A stretch of 64,000 nt of DNA from an uncultured Caldilineaceae bacterium (lineage in GTDB: Bacteria; Chloroflexota; Anaerolineae; Caldilineales; Caldilineaceae). The notes beneath the pieces were generated by a model. It worked only from the letters and a program-made list of their open reading frames with translations. It did no database searches and was not told where the DNA came from. This document shows positions 8,648-16,992 of this stretch, piece by piece; positions within the stretch are counted from its first letter, which is position 1, and every line of letters begins with the position of its first letter. The stretch lies in the NCBI GenBank assembly GCA_951813625.1, contig CATOTS010000024.1, forward strand, positions 1 to 64,000, written 5' to 3'. A program made the translations under genes and the position numbers.

Positions 8648-9690
8648 GACAGGTCAAAGAAAGTAGGCATCGACAGGTTGCCTGCTAAGGTCCCAACTCT
8701 CGTCCCCCCGATTCCCGGCCCGAAGACCGCTGCCTGATCCCATGCAGTAAATCAAGACCAGCACAAAAATCAAACGAATCACAGTTCAGACCAATGTCCG
8801 CATCAACAAGCTACCTGCGACCAGCCCCAACTCTCGTCCCTCCGTTTCCCGGCCCGAAGACCACCTCCCGATCCCGTGCCCCAAATCCTGTCAATCACTA
8901 AAATCAGACGAATCACAGTTCAGACAAACGCCCGCATCTACAAGTACCCGCATCCACCCCCCACCTCCCGCCCCCCCAATTCCCGGCCCGCAGACCCCCT
9001 CCCGATCCCGTGCCCTAAATCATCCCCATCACAAAAATCAGACGAATCACAGTTCAGACAAACGCCCGCATCTACAAGTACCCGCATCCACCCCCACCTC
9101 CCGCCCCCCCAAATTCCCGGCCCGCAGACCCCCTCCCGATCCCGTGCCCTAAATCATCCCCATCACAAGAATCAGACGAATCACAGTTCAGACAAACGCC
9201 CGCATCTACAAGTACCCGCATCCACCCCCACCTCCCGCCCCCCCCAATTCCCGGCCCGCAGACCCCCTCCCGATCCCGTGCCCTAAATCATCCCCATCAC
9301 AAAAATCAGACGAATCACAGTTCAGACAAACGCCCGCATCTACAAGTACCCGCATCCACCCCCACCTCCCGCCCCCCCAATTCCCGGCCCGCAGACCCCC
9401 TCCCGATCCCGTGCCCTAAATCATCCCCATCACAAAAATCAGACGAATCACAGTTCAGACAAATGTCCGCATCAACAAGCTACCTACGACCAGCCCCACC
9501 TCCCGCCCCCCCCCAATTCCCGGCCCGCAGACCCCCTCTCGATCCCGTGCCCCAAATCCTGTCAATCACAAAAATCAGACGAATCACAGTTCAGACAAAT
9601 GTCAACGAGCCCAAGACAATTCAGCCACCGCTCGCATGATCTCCCCGCCAAACGAGTCCCACCCCAAAAATGGGCTGCACCCCCCACCCG
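8648..9690. repeat. Seven-unit tandem array of a ~134-bp repeat with G-quadruplex-prone minus strand
   Basis: Unit starts are near 8667, 8796, 8930, 9064, 9198, 9332 and 9465, ending at 9600 (129, 134, 134, 134, 134, 133 and 136 bp). The middle four are almost identical; the outer ones are diverged. Each runs from CGCATC...CAAG through a C-rich tract to ATCAGACGAATCACAGTTCA. In the C-rich tract the minus strand reads several G3-G7 runs separated by loops of 1-7 bases, fitting the G-quadruplex pattern. The array is bounded by GACAGGTCAAAGAAAGTAG (8648-8666) and by the TCAACGAGCCCAAGACAATT flank (9602 onward). There are no variable spacers, so it is not CRISPR. Open frames across it are translations of the repeat. 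Confidence 0.9.
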
Positions 9691-9698
9691 CCATCCAA

Positions 9699-9727
9699 TT
9701 GACACAAAACATCGCAAACATTATACT
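9699..9727 (+). promoter_or_regulatory. Sigma-70-type promoter for the first PhyH gene
   Basis: TTGACA (9699-9704), a 17-bp spacer and TATACT (9722-9727), 75 bp before the start codon at 9802. It begins right after the flank that ends the 134-bp repeat array. Confidence 0.7.
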
Positions 9728-9801
9728 TCCAATAAATCTACCGTCACCGGTCCCCAAGCAATTTCCGGCGCGGCCCACGCGCTCACGAAAGGGACAATCC
9801 C

Positions 9802-10845
9802 ATGGCCCAGGAAATCCGCGAACTCCGCATCTCCAACGACGCCATCCACGACCCCGCCGAGCTCCAGCGCCGCATCGCCGACCAAGGCTACCTCTTCTTC
9901 AAACGCATGCAGGACCCCGACAAAATGTGGGAGCTCCGCCGCGTCATGATGACCCGCATCCAGGAAGTCGGCTGGCTCCTGCCCGACACCGACCCCTTCG
10001 ACGGCATCGCCAACGTCTCCAAACAGTGCACCGAGGGCCATCCGGCCTACACCGCCGGCTACGGACAGGTCTACAAACTCGAGGCCTTCCACCGCGCCGG
10101 CCACTGGCCCGAAGTCACCACCATGATCGAAAAAATTATGGGCCGGCCCGCCATGCCCCATCCACAGCAGATCGCACGCATCTGGTTCCCCCAATACACC
10201 GAACATACCACCCCAATCCACCAGGACTTCGTCCACTTCCAGGGCAACTTCGAGACCCTCACCAGCTGGGCGCCCATCGGCGACTGCCCCATCGAACTCG
10301 GCGGCCTCGCCGTCATCCCCGGCTCCCACAAGGTCGGACGCGTCCTCGACCATCACTTCTCCCTCGGCGCCGGCGGCCTTGCCGTAGACGTCGAAGAAGA
10401 GGAAGAAATCGAGCCAACCTGGTACTCGACCGACTACGAGGCCGGCGATACCCTCATCTTCCCCGCCCTCACCATCCACGGCGCCCTCCCCAACGAGACC
10501 GAAGACAGGCTCCGCCTCTCGCTCGACAATCGCTACCTCGCCGTCGGCGACCTCATCGCCGAGCACATGCTCGATCCCCACGGCCCCAGCGGCCTCAACT
10601 GGGAACAGGTCTACCAGGACTGGAAAGCCGACGAATACCAATACTACTGGCAAGAAGTCGACAACCCCGTCGTCGCCTTCGACTCCACCTACCGCGATCG
10701 CGGCTTCGCCGAAGCGCTCGACCTCGCCCGCGACGGCCACGAACAGGCCCTCTACAGGCTCCGCCGCACCATCAGTAACGACCCCAATTCCGAGGAAGCC
10801 CAGACCGCCAGGGAAGTTCTGGCCGAAGTCGGCGCGCCCGCCTGA
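9802..10845 (+). CDS. Phytanoyl-CoA dioxygenase (PhyH) family protein
   Basis: 347 residues. Members are cytoplasmic Fe(II)/2-oxoglutarate-dependent oxygenases that hydroxylate small or acyl substrates. The cupin core shows the HxD iron ligands in TPIHQDFVHF (His140, Asp142), IPGSH (172-176), the distal iron ligand in LTIHGALP (His226) and an Arg for 2-oxoglutarate in RLRLSLDNRY (236 or 238). An acidic insert (EEEEEIEPTW, about 198-207) precedes the distal His. It is the first gene after the repeat array and has a good promoter. The next gene, also PhyH, starts 28 bp downstream, so the two are probably cotranscribed. The substrate cannot be read from the sequence. Confidence 0.9.
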   Translation: MAQEIRELRISNDAIHDPAELQRRIADQGYLFFKRMQDPDKMWELRRVMMTRIQEVGWLLPDTDPFDGIANVSKQCTEGHPAYTAGYGQVYKLEAFHRAGHWPEVTTMIEKIMGRPAMPHPQQIARIWFPQYTEHTTPIHQDFVHFQGNFETLTSWAPIGDCPIELGGLAVIPGSHKVGRVLDHHFSLGAGGLAVDVEEEEEIEPTWYSTDYEAGDTLIFPALTIHGALPNETEDRLRLSLDNRYLAVGDLIAEHMLDPHGPSGLNWEQVYQDWKADEYQYYWQEVDNPVVAFDSTYRDRGFAEALDLARDGHEQALYRLRRTISNDPNSEEAQTAREVLAEVGAPA

Positions 10846-10873
10846 GGCGCGCTTCACCACATATTCTTGGCCG

Positions 10874-11839
10874 ATGAGCCTCACCGCAAAAGAACTGCGC
10901 CTCTTCCACGCCCAGGGCTATCTCCTCAAACCAGGCCTGTTTTCTGACGAAGACCTGCAGCCGCTTCGCGCCGCCATATCCGAAATTATCGACCGCGAGG
11001 CCCGCGCCCTCCGGTCAGAAGGAGAGTTGACGCAACTCTTCGCCGATGAGCCCTTCGGTAGACGGCTCGGCTGCATCAATGCCGAAAACCCGGCCGCCGG
11101 CCAGCGAATCGCCCTCGCCGTCATGGGCAAAGGCGGCGGCGGCTTCAAAGGGCCCGCCATGCTGCAGACCATCCGCCACGCCCCCCTCCTCTCCTGCATC
11201 GAAAGCCTCGTCGGCCCCGACATCGTCGGCTCCTCCGTCTACCGCATCCGCCCCAAACTGCCCGGCTGGGACCGCGGCGAAGTCCCCTGGCACCAGGACG
11301 CCGGCTACACCCTCGCCCACTGCGACCGCCATCTCATCGTTACCTGCTGGCTTCCCCTCGTCGACGCCACCCTCGAAAACGGCTGCCTCCACGTCATCCC
11401 CACCGTCCACCGCGACGGCATCCTCCGCCACTACACCGGCGGCCGCGCCAACTTTCTCGAAGTCCCGGACGACCAACTGCCCGCCGTCGAGCCCGTCCCC
11501 CTCCCCATGAAAGCCGGCGACGTCCTCCTGCTCACCAACCTCACCCCCCACGCCTCCTTCGCCAACCGCTCCGACACCGTCCGCTGGAGCATCGACCTCC
11601 GCTACCAGGGCGCCGACGTCCCCAACAACGCCGGCGAAGACCCCGCCGCCTACACCCCCGAACGCGACCCCGTCACCATGGCCTGCTACCCCCCCGAAGC
11701 CGACTTCGTCATCCGCAACCCCCGCGATCCCGCTCGCGAAGTCCGCTCCGCCGAACATTTCCGCCAGGTGCGCGCCCGCTACGAAGACAACCGCCCCCCC
11801 ATGCCCGGCCGCGGCTGGACACCCCTCCACCACCGCTGA
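10874..11839 (+). CDS. Phytanoyl-CoA dioxygenase (PhyH) family protein
   Basis: 321 residues, a complete PhyH enzyme. Iron ligands are His140 and Asp142 (VPWHQDAGY) and His226 (LTPHASFAN), with Arg237 in TVRWSIDLRY as the likely 2-oxoglutarate contact. ENGCLHVIP takes the place of the usual GSH loop. It follows another PhyH gene by 28 bp but is not a close copy: the N-terminal halves differ, and only the cupin motifs are shared. The pair may act on related substrates, or one may have lost specificity. The region after it (from 11840) is non-coding. Confidence 0.9.
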   Translation: MSLTAKELRLFHAQGYLLKPGLFSDEDLQPLRAAISEIIDREARALRSEGELTQLFADEPFGRRLGCINAENPAAGQRIALAVMGKGGGGFKGPAMLQTIRHAPLLSCIESLVGPDIVGSSVYRIRPKLPGWDRGEVPWHQDAGYTLAHCDRHLIVTCWLPLVDATLENGCLHVIPTVHRDGILRHYTGGRANFLEVPDDQLPAVEPVPLPMKAGDVLLLTNLTPHASFANRSDTVRWSIDLRYQGADVPNNAGEDPAAYTPERDPVTMACYPPEADFVIRNPRDPAREVRSAEHFRQVRARYEDNRPPMPGRGWTPLHHR

Positions 11840-12641
11840 CCCCGCCCCGCCCCTGCCCCAACCTCGGGCCGCACCCCTCAATTTCACAAGGGTTGCAAAA
11901 GACCCCAAAATGTAGTACACTAGTTCGAATTATCGCACCGATGCAGCCGCGGCCCCGTCGCCCCGGCAATCTGTACGAAAGAGGCTCCCGTCCCCCTATC
12001 GACGTCACGCGCCTGTCACGAATAAATCGGCAACGGTCCGCGCCGGCCTTCTGCCCAAAAAGCAAGGGCCGCCTATGTTCATCAAACTGCGCCAGAATGG
12101 AAAGCAAAACGATTTTCGACCCGACTTTGCCCGGCTTCATGCCAGCGATTTCGGACTCATTAATCGACACGCGTCGAAACCCTAACCCAGAGAATTCACG
12201 CGCCAAAACGCGTCATTTCGCGTCAAAACGCATCGATTCCCGTCAAGACGCGACCAGACCCGCAAGAAAAAAATATTTGGTCGACATTGGGTCATATTGG
12301 ACGACTCTGGTCGACATCGGTCGACCTATGTCGTCCAATATTGTGCACGCGCAACGCTCGCAAACGACCCGGAAACAGCAGCTTTGCTAACCTATCTCTC
12401 CCTTCCCAGGATTCTCCCGTCCCATCTGCAAAGGTGCGAATTCTGCCGTTTCGATGTACAATGGGCCAACCGCATACACCATCGCGCGCGCCCTCCCCGG
12501 CGAAGACGCGCCGCACCGCATACGATGGCAGCCGCAACGACCGCGACTGGCGCCTACACGACTCTATCGAGCTAGCCAATCTATATACCGCCCGTAAGGG
12601 CCCTTCGCAACGAATCGCGCGTTCCTGAAAGGAGACCACGC
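11840..12641. other. 800-bp non-coding region before the desaturase operon
   Basis: No supported gene. A weak promoter candidate, TTGCAA-17-TACACT (11893-11921), faces right. At 12200-12255 there are irregular repeats of CGCGTCA/AAAACGC. At 12279-12340 there is a phased GGTCGAC/inverted-repeat cluster, listed separately. The length and the palindromes suggest a regulated upstream region for the gene at 12642. Confidence 0.45.
12279..12340. promoter_or_regulatory. Candidate operator: 11-bp inverted repeat enclosing phased GGTCGAC boxes
   Basis: TATTGGACGAC (12295-12305) is the exact reverse complement of GTCGTCCAATA (12330-12340). Between them lie GGTCGAC at 12309 and the palindrome GGTCGACC at 12319; a further GGTCGAC lies at 12279. 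The box starts are 30 and 10 bp apart, close to whole helical turns, so bound proteins would lie on one face of the DNA. It is about 300 bp upstream of the desaturase-Rieske gene. The cognate regulator is unknown. Confidence 0.4.
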
Positions 12642-14054
12642 ATGGCTGTGCAGACCTTCAGCAGAGATTACAGCCTCTCCGGCGGCCACCGCGACGCCGT
12701 TGAGCTCGACGGCGACCGCATCGAATCGCGCATGGAAGAAACCTGGTGGCGCCCGAAACTTACCCGCCAGCAGATGCGCGAAATCATGCAGCGCCGCGAC
12801 GGCCCCGCCATCTGGCATTTCAGCCTCTGGTTCCTGTTCCTCGCCGCCAGCGGCTACCTCGCCTTCCTCTCCTGGGGCACCTGGTGGGCCATCCCTGCCT
12901 TTCTCATCTACGGCACCATCTACACCTCCTCCGACGCCGCCTGGCACGAATGCGGCCACGGCACACCATTCAAGACCCACTGGCTCAACGAGGCGCTCTA
13001 CCACTTCAGCTCCTTCTTGACCCTGCGCGAAGCCATCATGTGGCGCTGGAGCCACTCCCGCCACCATACCCACACCTACATCGTCGGCCGCGACCCCGAA
13101 ATTCAGGTCCAGCGCCCCGCCGACCTGCTCAAAATCCTGATGGACTTCTTCTACCTCCGCAGCGGCCCGCCCGAAGTCTGGCGCGTTATCCGTAACGCCG
13201 CCGGCCGCCCCAGCGAGCACGTGCTCGACTTCATGCCCGAACGCGAACTGCCCAAGATGTACCTGTCCAGCCGTATATACGTCGCCATCCTCGCCGCCGT
13301 CGCAATCTGGTCCATCGCCATCGGCAGCTTCCTGCCTATGATGTTCGTCCTCCTGCCCCGCTTCTACGGCGGCTGGCTCCACCAGCTCCTCGGCCTCACC
13401 CAGCACGCCGGCCTCGGCGAAGACACCTACGACCACCGCGAAAACACGCGCACCGTCTTCATCAACCCGGTCTTCGCCTTTCTCTACATGAATATGCAGT
13501 ACCATATCGAGCATCACTCGATGCCCATGACCCCCTTCCACGCCCTGCCCAAGCTGCACAAAGCCGTCAAGGACCAGATGCCCCCGGCCTACACCAGCCT
13601 CTGGCAATGCTACAAGGAGATGATCCCCGCTCTCATAAAGCAGGCCACCGGCCAACCCGAATACGTCATCCCTCGGCCCATCCCGCAGGACAAGAATACC
13701 GACTCCGAGACCGCCGAAGTAAGCGCCGCCGCCCCGGACACCGGCGAATGGGTCGAAGTCGGTCCCGTCGAGGACATCGAGGAAGAGGACGTCATCCGCA
13801 TCGACCATGGCAGCCGCACCTTCGCCGTCTACCGCCTCAAAGAAGACCGCTTCTACGCCACCGACGGCCTCTGCACCCACGAGTTCGCCTATCTCGCCGA
13901 CGGCCTCGTAATCGACGGCCTCATCGAATGCCCGCTCCACAACGGCCGCTTCGACGTCGCCACCGGCCGCGCCCTGCGCGCACCCGCCTGCGATCATCTC
14001 GAGACCTACCCGGTCGAACGCCGCGGCAACACGCTCTACCTCCGCGTCGGATGA
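12642..14054 (+). CDS. Fatty-acid-desaturase-like hydroxylase fused to a Rieske [2Fe-2S] domain (MocD-MocE-like)
   Basis: 470 residues. Residues 1-340 are a membrane di-iron desaturase/hydroxylase with His boxes HECGH (102-106), HSRHH (138-142) and HIEHH (288-292), and hydrophobic spans at about 55-97 and 211-240. After an acidic linker (350-382) comes a Rieske ferredoxin with Cys411-x-His413 and Cys430-xx-His433 (ECPLHNGRFDVATG). In rhizopine catabolism the desaturase-like MocD and the Rieske ferredoxin MocE are separate proteins; here the two functions are joined, giving the oxygenase its own electron donor. The MocA-like dehydrogenase and an isomerase follow, supporting oxidative attack on a methylated or aminated polyol. 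The start at 12642 has GAAAGGAG upstream. The Moc parallel is inference. Confidence 0.85.
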   Translation: MAVQTFSRDYSLSGGHRDAVELDGDRIESRMEETWWRPKLTRQQMREIMQRRDGPAIWHFSLWFLFLAASGYLAFLSWGTWWAIPAFLIYGTIYTSSDAAWHECGHGTPFKTHWLNEALYHFSSFLTLREAIMWRWSHSRHHTHTYIVGRDPEIQVQRPADLLKILMDFFYLRSGPPEVWRVIRNAAGRPSEHVLDFMPERELPKMYLSSRIYVAILAAVAIWSIAIGSFLPMMFVLLPRFYGGWLHQLLGLTQHAGLGEDTYDHRENTRTVFINPVFAFLYMNMQYHIEHHSMPMTPFHALPKLHKAVKDQMPPAYTSLWQCYKEMIPALIKQATGQPEYVIPRPIPQDKNTDSETAEVSAAAPDTGEWVEVGPVEDIEEEDVIRIDHGSRTFAVYRLKEDRFYATDGLCTHEFAYLADGLVIDGLIECPLHNGRFDVATGRALRAPACDHLETYPVERRGNTLYLRVG

Positions 14055-14125
14055 ACCAACCGGCCGGAACGGGAGCCCTCACGCCTCCGCTCCAGCACGC
14101 GACCAGCCAGTGAGGAACGCTAAGA

Positions 14126-15082
14126 ATGCGAATCGGTTTCATCGGCGTAGGCGGGATCACCCGCAGCTACTTGGACAGCCTCCAGAAACTCAGCCGCCCC
14201 GTCACCGCCGTCTGTGACATCAACCCGGAGACCGCGGCACGCGTCGCCGCCCAACAGGGCTGCCACAGCTACACAGACCACCGCGAGATGCTCGCCCGCG
14301 AAACGCTCGACGCCGTCTTCGTCGCCATCCCCCCCGCCGCCCACGACAGCCAGACCATCGACGCAGTCGAAGCCGGCGCCCACGTCTTCGTCGCCAAGCC
14401 CGTCGCCATCGACCTCGACACCGCCCGCCGCACCGAGGCCGCCGTCGCCCGCGCCGGATGCATCAACCAGGTCGGCTACATGGCCCGCTACTCCGACATC
14501 ACCGACCGCGCCAAAGAGCTGGTCCAGGGTCGCGAGCTCGGCATGGGCATCGGCCGCTTTATGGCGCGTATGCCCTCCAAACATCCCTGGTGGGGCAAGT
14601 TCGCCGTCAGCGCCGGCCAGATCGTCGAACAGAGCACCCATCTCTTCGACTGGCTCCGCTACTTCCTCGGCGACATCGAATCCGTGCAGGCCTTCGGCCA
14701 CGACGGCCCCGACGACGAAATCGCCGACTTCGAGGACAGCACAACCGTCAACCTGCGCTTCGCCGGCGGCGCCGTCGGCAGCGTCACCAGCACCTGCTCC
14801 GCCCGCGTCCACGACACATTCGTGGCCGAGCTGCTCGGGCGAGAATTCTACCTCCGCCTGAAGATGGACACCGAGCTCACCGGCTACCTCGGCAGCGACG
14901 AGATCGACTTTCAGGGCGAAGAGCGCGGCTACTTCCGCCAGGTCGAGCACTTCGTCGCCGCCGTCGAAGCCAACGACCAAAACCTCGTCCGCTCATCCTA
15001 CGCCGACGCGGTCAAGTCGCTCTCCGCCACCTTGGCCGCCAACCGGTCCCTCAAATCCGGCCGCGTCGAAACTGTGGAGTAG
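14126..15082 (+). CDS. Gfo/Idh/MocA-family NAD(P)-dependent oxidoreductase
   Basis: 318 residues, cytoplasmic. The N-terminal Rossmann fold begins MRIGFIGVGGITRSY (GxGG at 7-10). The family's EKP motif reads AKP (90-92), keeping the nucleotide-site Lys91. The C-terminal substrate domain contains GQIVEQSTHLFDWLRY, with His172 and Asp175 in the catalytic region. Such enzymes oxidise or epimerise sugars, inositols and related polyols. It lies 71 bp after the desaturase-Rieske gene and 3 bp before the isomerase gene, so all are probably one operon. The substrate is unknown; an inositol-type compound would fit the neighbours. Confidence 0.92.
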   Translation: MRIGFIGVGGITRSYLDSLQKLSRPVTAVCDINPETAARVAAQQGCHSYTDHREMLARETLDAVFVAIPPAAHDSQTIDAVEAGAHVFVAKPVAIDLDTARRTEAAVARAGCINQVGYMARYSDITDRAKELVQGRELGMGIGRFMARMPSKHPWWGKFAVSAGQIVEQSTHLFDWLRYFLGDIESVQAFGHDGPDDEIADFEDSTTVNLRFAGGAVGSVTSTCSARVHDTFVAELLGREFYLRLKMDTELTGYLGSDEIDFQGEERGYFRQVEHFVAAVEANDQNLVRSSYADAVKSLSATLAANRSLKSGRVETVE

Positions 15083-15085
15083 CTC

Positions 15086-15913
15086 TTGAAAATTGGAACG
15101 CTGCAAAACGTAATCGAACAGCCGCTCGACACCCTCTTCACCGCCGCAGCGCAGCTCGGCTTTGACGGCGTCGAGCTCGACTGGAGCGACCCGGACTGGG
15201 CACAACCGGGCGGCCGGCTCGCGCCCGAAAACCGCGCCGCTATCCGCCGCGCCGCCGCCGAATCCGGCGTTGAAATCCCCTCCGTCGCCGCCCACTTTCT
15301 TAGCAAGGGCGGAATCACTCTGGCGGAAACTGAGGCCTTCGGTCTCGAAGCAGTCCGCACTGGCATCGCCATCTGCGCCGACCTCGGCGCCCGCTGCCTC
15401 CTCGTGCCCTTCTTCGCTGCCGCCGAGATTAAAGGCATTTCAGCCGTCTCCCGCCTCGTCAAAAACCTGCAGCAGCTTGCCCCCGACGCCGCAGCCGCCG
15501 GCGTAACCCTCGCCATCGAGCACACAATGCCCGCCGAGCTCACCGCCGAAGCGATCGACAAAGTCAGCGCCCCCAACGTCGGTACCTACTGGGACATGGG
15601 CAACTGCATGGCGCTCGGCGCCGACCCCCTCGAGGAAATCGCCCTCCTCGGAAGCCGAATCGCCCGCGTCCACGCCAAAGAGTACCAACAGGCCGGCGAC
15701 CCGCCCGGCTCAAGGTACGCGCTCCACTTCGACGGCCTCAACCGCACACCCTTGGGCCAGGGCGACGTGCCCGTCCCAGCCGTCCTCGATGCCCTCCTCC
15801 GGGTCGGCTACAACGACTACATCGTCCTCGAAACCGGAAAATTCAACGATCCCGCCGGCTCAGCCCAGGCTGCGCTGAACTACCTGCGATCGCTGACCGC
15901 CGCCCAGAACTGA
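15086..15913 (+). CDS. Sugar phosphate isomerase/epimerase (xylose-isomerase-like TIM barrel)
   Basis: 275 residues beginning with a TTG codon (MKIGTLQNVIEQPLDTLF), 3 bp after the previous stop, which implies translational coupling. TIM-barrel metal ligands expected for the IolE/MocC/DTE superfamily are visible: Glu145 (LAIEHTMP), Asp170 (TYWDMGN), His196 (RVHAKEY) and Glu249 (IVLETGK). These enzymes isomerise or dehydrate ketoses and inosose. Located directly after a MocA-like dehydrogenase, it probably acts on that enzyme's keto product. It could be annotated as MocC/IolE-like, but the exact activity cannot be settled from sequence alone. Confidence 0.9.
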   Translation: MKIGTLQNVIEQPLDTLFTAAAQLGFDGVELDWSDPDWAQPGGRLAPENRAAIRRAAAESGVEIPSVAAHFLSKGGITLAETEAFGLEAVRTGIAICADLGARCLLVPFFAAAEIKGISAVSRLVKNLQQLAPDAAAAGVTLAIEHTMPAELTAEAIDKVSAPNVGTYWDMGNCMALGADPLEEIALLGSRIARVHAKEYQQAGDPPGSRYALHFDGLNRTPLGQGDVPVPAVLDALLRVGYNDYIVLETGKFNDPAGSAQAALNYLRSLTAAQN

Positions 15914-15980
15914 TCGTCGGGTACTGTGATCCGCCAACCAAAAGGCAGAACCGTCAGGAATAGATTCAAGCGAGAGCCAA

Positions 15981-16769
15981 ATGGATTACACAGTTGATGC
16001 ACAGACCTCGCGCCGGCAACCGCAGATCGCCTTGGACTCCTTTTCCCGCGACGGCTTCCTCGCCCTGACCGCCTTCCTCACGCCCGAAGAGGTGGCCGAG
16101 ACGCGTGCAGAGGTCGCCCGCTTTATCCGCGATCGCGTACCGCAGCTGCCCCGCGAGCAGGTCTTCTACGAGACCCTTGGGGAGCCCGATACCCTGAAAC
16201 AGATAATCTATCTGTTCCGCCACGATAGCTATTTCGAACGCCTCATGTTCGACAGCAAATTCGAGCAACTGGCTGAGCTGCTCCTGCAAGGTCCGGTCGT
16301 CGCCAAGAACATGCAGTACTTCAACAAGCCACCCAAGATCGGCAAGGCAACCCCGCCCCACCAGGACGGCTTCTACTTCATGCTCGACCCCTGCGAAGCC
16401 CTGACAATGTGGCTGCCCCTGGAAACGGTCGACGAGGAAAACGGCTGCGTTCGCTATGTGCGCGGCTCCCACCGCCGCGGCATACGCCCACACGGCCGCA
16501 CCCAGACACTCGGATTCTCGCAGGGCGTAACCGACTACGGCACGCCGCAGGACCAGGCCGACGAGGTCGCCTTTCCCGCCCAGGCCGGCGATCTGCTCAT
16601 CCACAACGCCATGACGATCCACCGCGCCGACGGCAACCGCAGCAAGTCGCGCACGCGTCAGGCCCTCGGATTCGTCTACTATTCCGAACGCGCCAAGGAG
16701 GACGAAGAGGCGCACGCAGCCTACCAGAAGCGCCTCGCAGAGGAGATGAAAGCGAAGGGAAAGATCTGA
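15981..16769 (+). CDS. Phytanoyl-CoA dioxygenase (PhyH) family protein
   Basis: 262 residues. Iron ligands are His127 and Asp129 (TPPHQDGFYF) and His214 (AMTIHRADGN), with RGSH at 161-164 and Arg224 or Arg226 for 2-oxoglutarate. The tail is rich in Glu/Lys/Ala (ERAKEDEEAHAAYQKRLAEE) and probably helical. It is 67 bp after the isomerase gene on the same strand, so this oxygenase is probably part of the desaturase-dehydrogenase-isomerase operon and adds a second oxidative step. It is the last plus-strand gene before the long minus-strand block. Confidence 0.9.
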   Translation: MDYTVDAQTSRRQPQIALDSFSRDGFLALTAFLTPEEVAETRAEVARFIRDRVPQLPREQVFYETLGEPDTLKQIIYLFRHDSYFERLMFDSKFEQLAELLLQGPVVAKNMQYFNKPPKIGKATPPHQDGFYFMLDPCEALTMWLPLETVDEENGCVRYVRGSHRRGIRPHGRTQTLGFSQGVTDYGTPQDQADEVAFPAQAGDLLIHNAMTIHRADGNRSKSRTRQALGFVYYSERAKEDEEAHAAYQKRLAEEMKAKGKI

Positions 16770-16772
16770 TCT

Positions 16773-16955
16773 CTATCGCAGCGCCGGACCCGGAGTCCAC
16801 TGCCGTTCAATCGGTTCGGCCGCGCCCGCGCAGCTGATTCTCAGCGGCTCCATCCGGTCTTGCAGCCGGCTCCGCGCCGGCGTTGAGGTGACGCCGTTCT
16901 TCCTTTCCACGAGCAGAATCGCGGCCTGCGTCCCTTCAGGCAGGTCCACAATGTA
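16773..16955 (-). pseudogene. Possible 3' fragment of a lost gene
   Basis: A 60-codon open stretch with GC-rich third positions (YIVDLPEGTQAAILLVERKN... to a stop at 16773-16775) has no start codon and no upstream gene in phase. It lies between two convergent genes and may be the remnant of a C-terminal domain. It could also be chance in GC-rich DNA. Confidence 0.25.
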
Positions 16956-16992
16956 AGGGCATTACCCACGCCGGCAGTCAACACGTCACAAG

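Noticed and set aside
8876..9286. 136-codon frame rich in Pro, His and Ser
   Set aside because: It is the translation of three 134-bp repeat units (402 bp is a multiple of three); repeat-derived, no start context.
8648..9690. Possible CRISPR array
   Set aside because: Units are about 134 bp and nearly identical throughout; there are no short repeats separated by variable spacers and no cas genes.
9721..10884. 387-codon antisense frame opposite the first PhyH gene
   Set aside because: Shadow of GC-rich third positions; Gly/Val/Asp-rich translation without motifs, while the opposite strand encodes a full PhyH enzyme.
11893..12390. 165-codon frame in the gap before the desaturase operon
   Set aside because: No recognisable domain, no RBS, runs through palindromes and irregular repeats; composition unlike neighbouring genes.
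12564..13997. 477-codon antisense frame opposite the desaturase-Rieske gene
   Set aside because: No domain pattern; the sense strand has all His-box and Rieske ligands.
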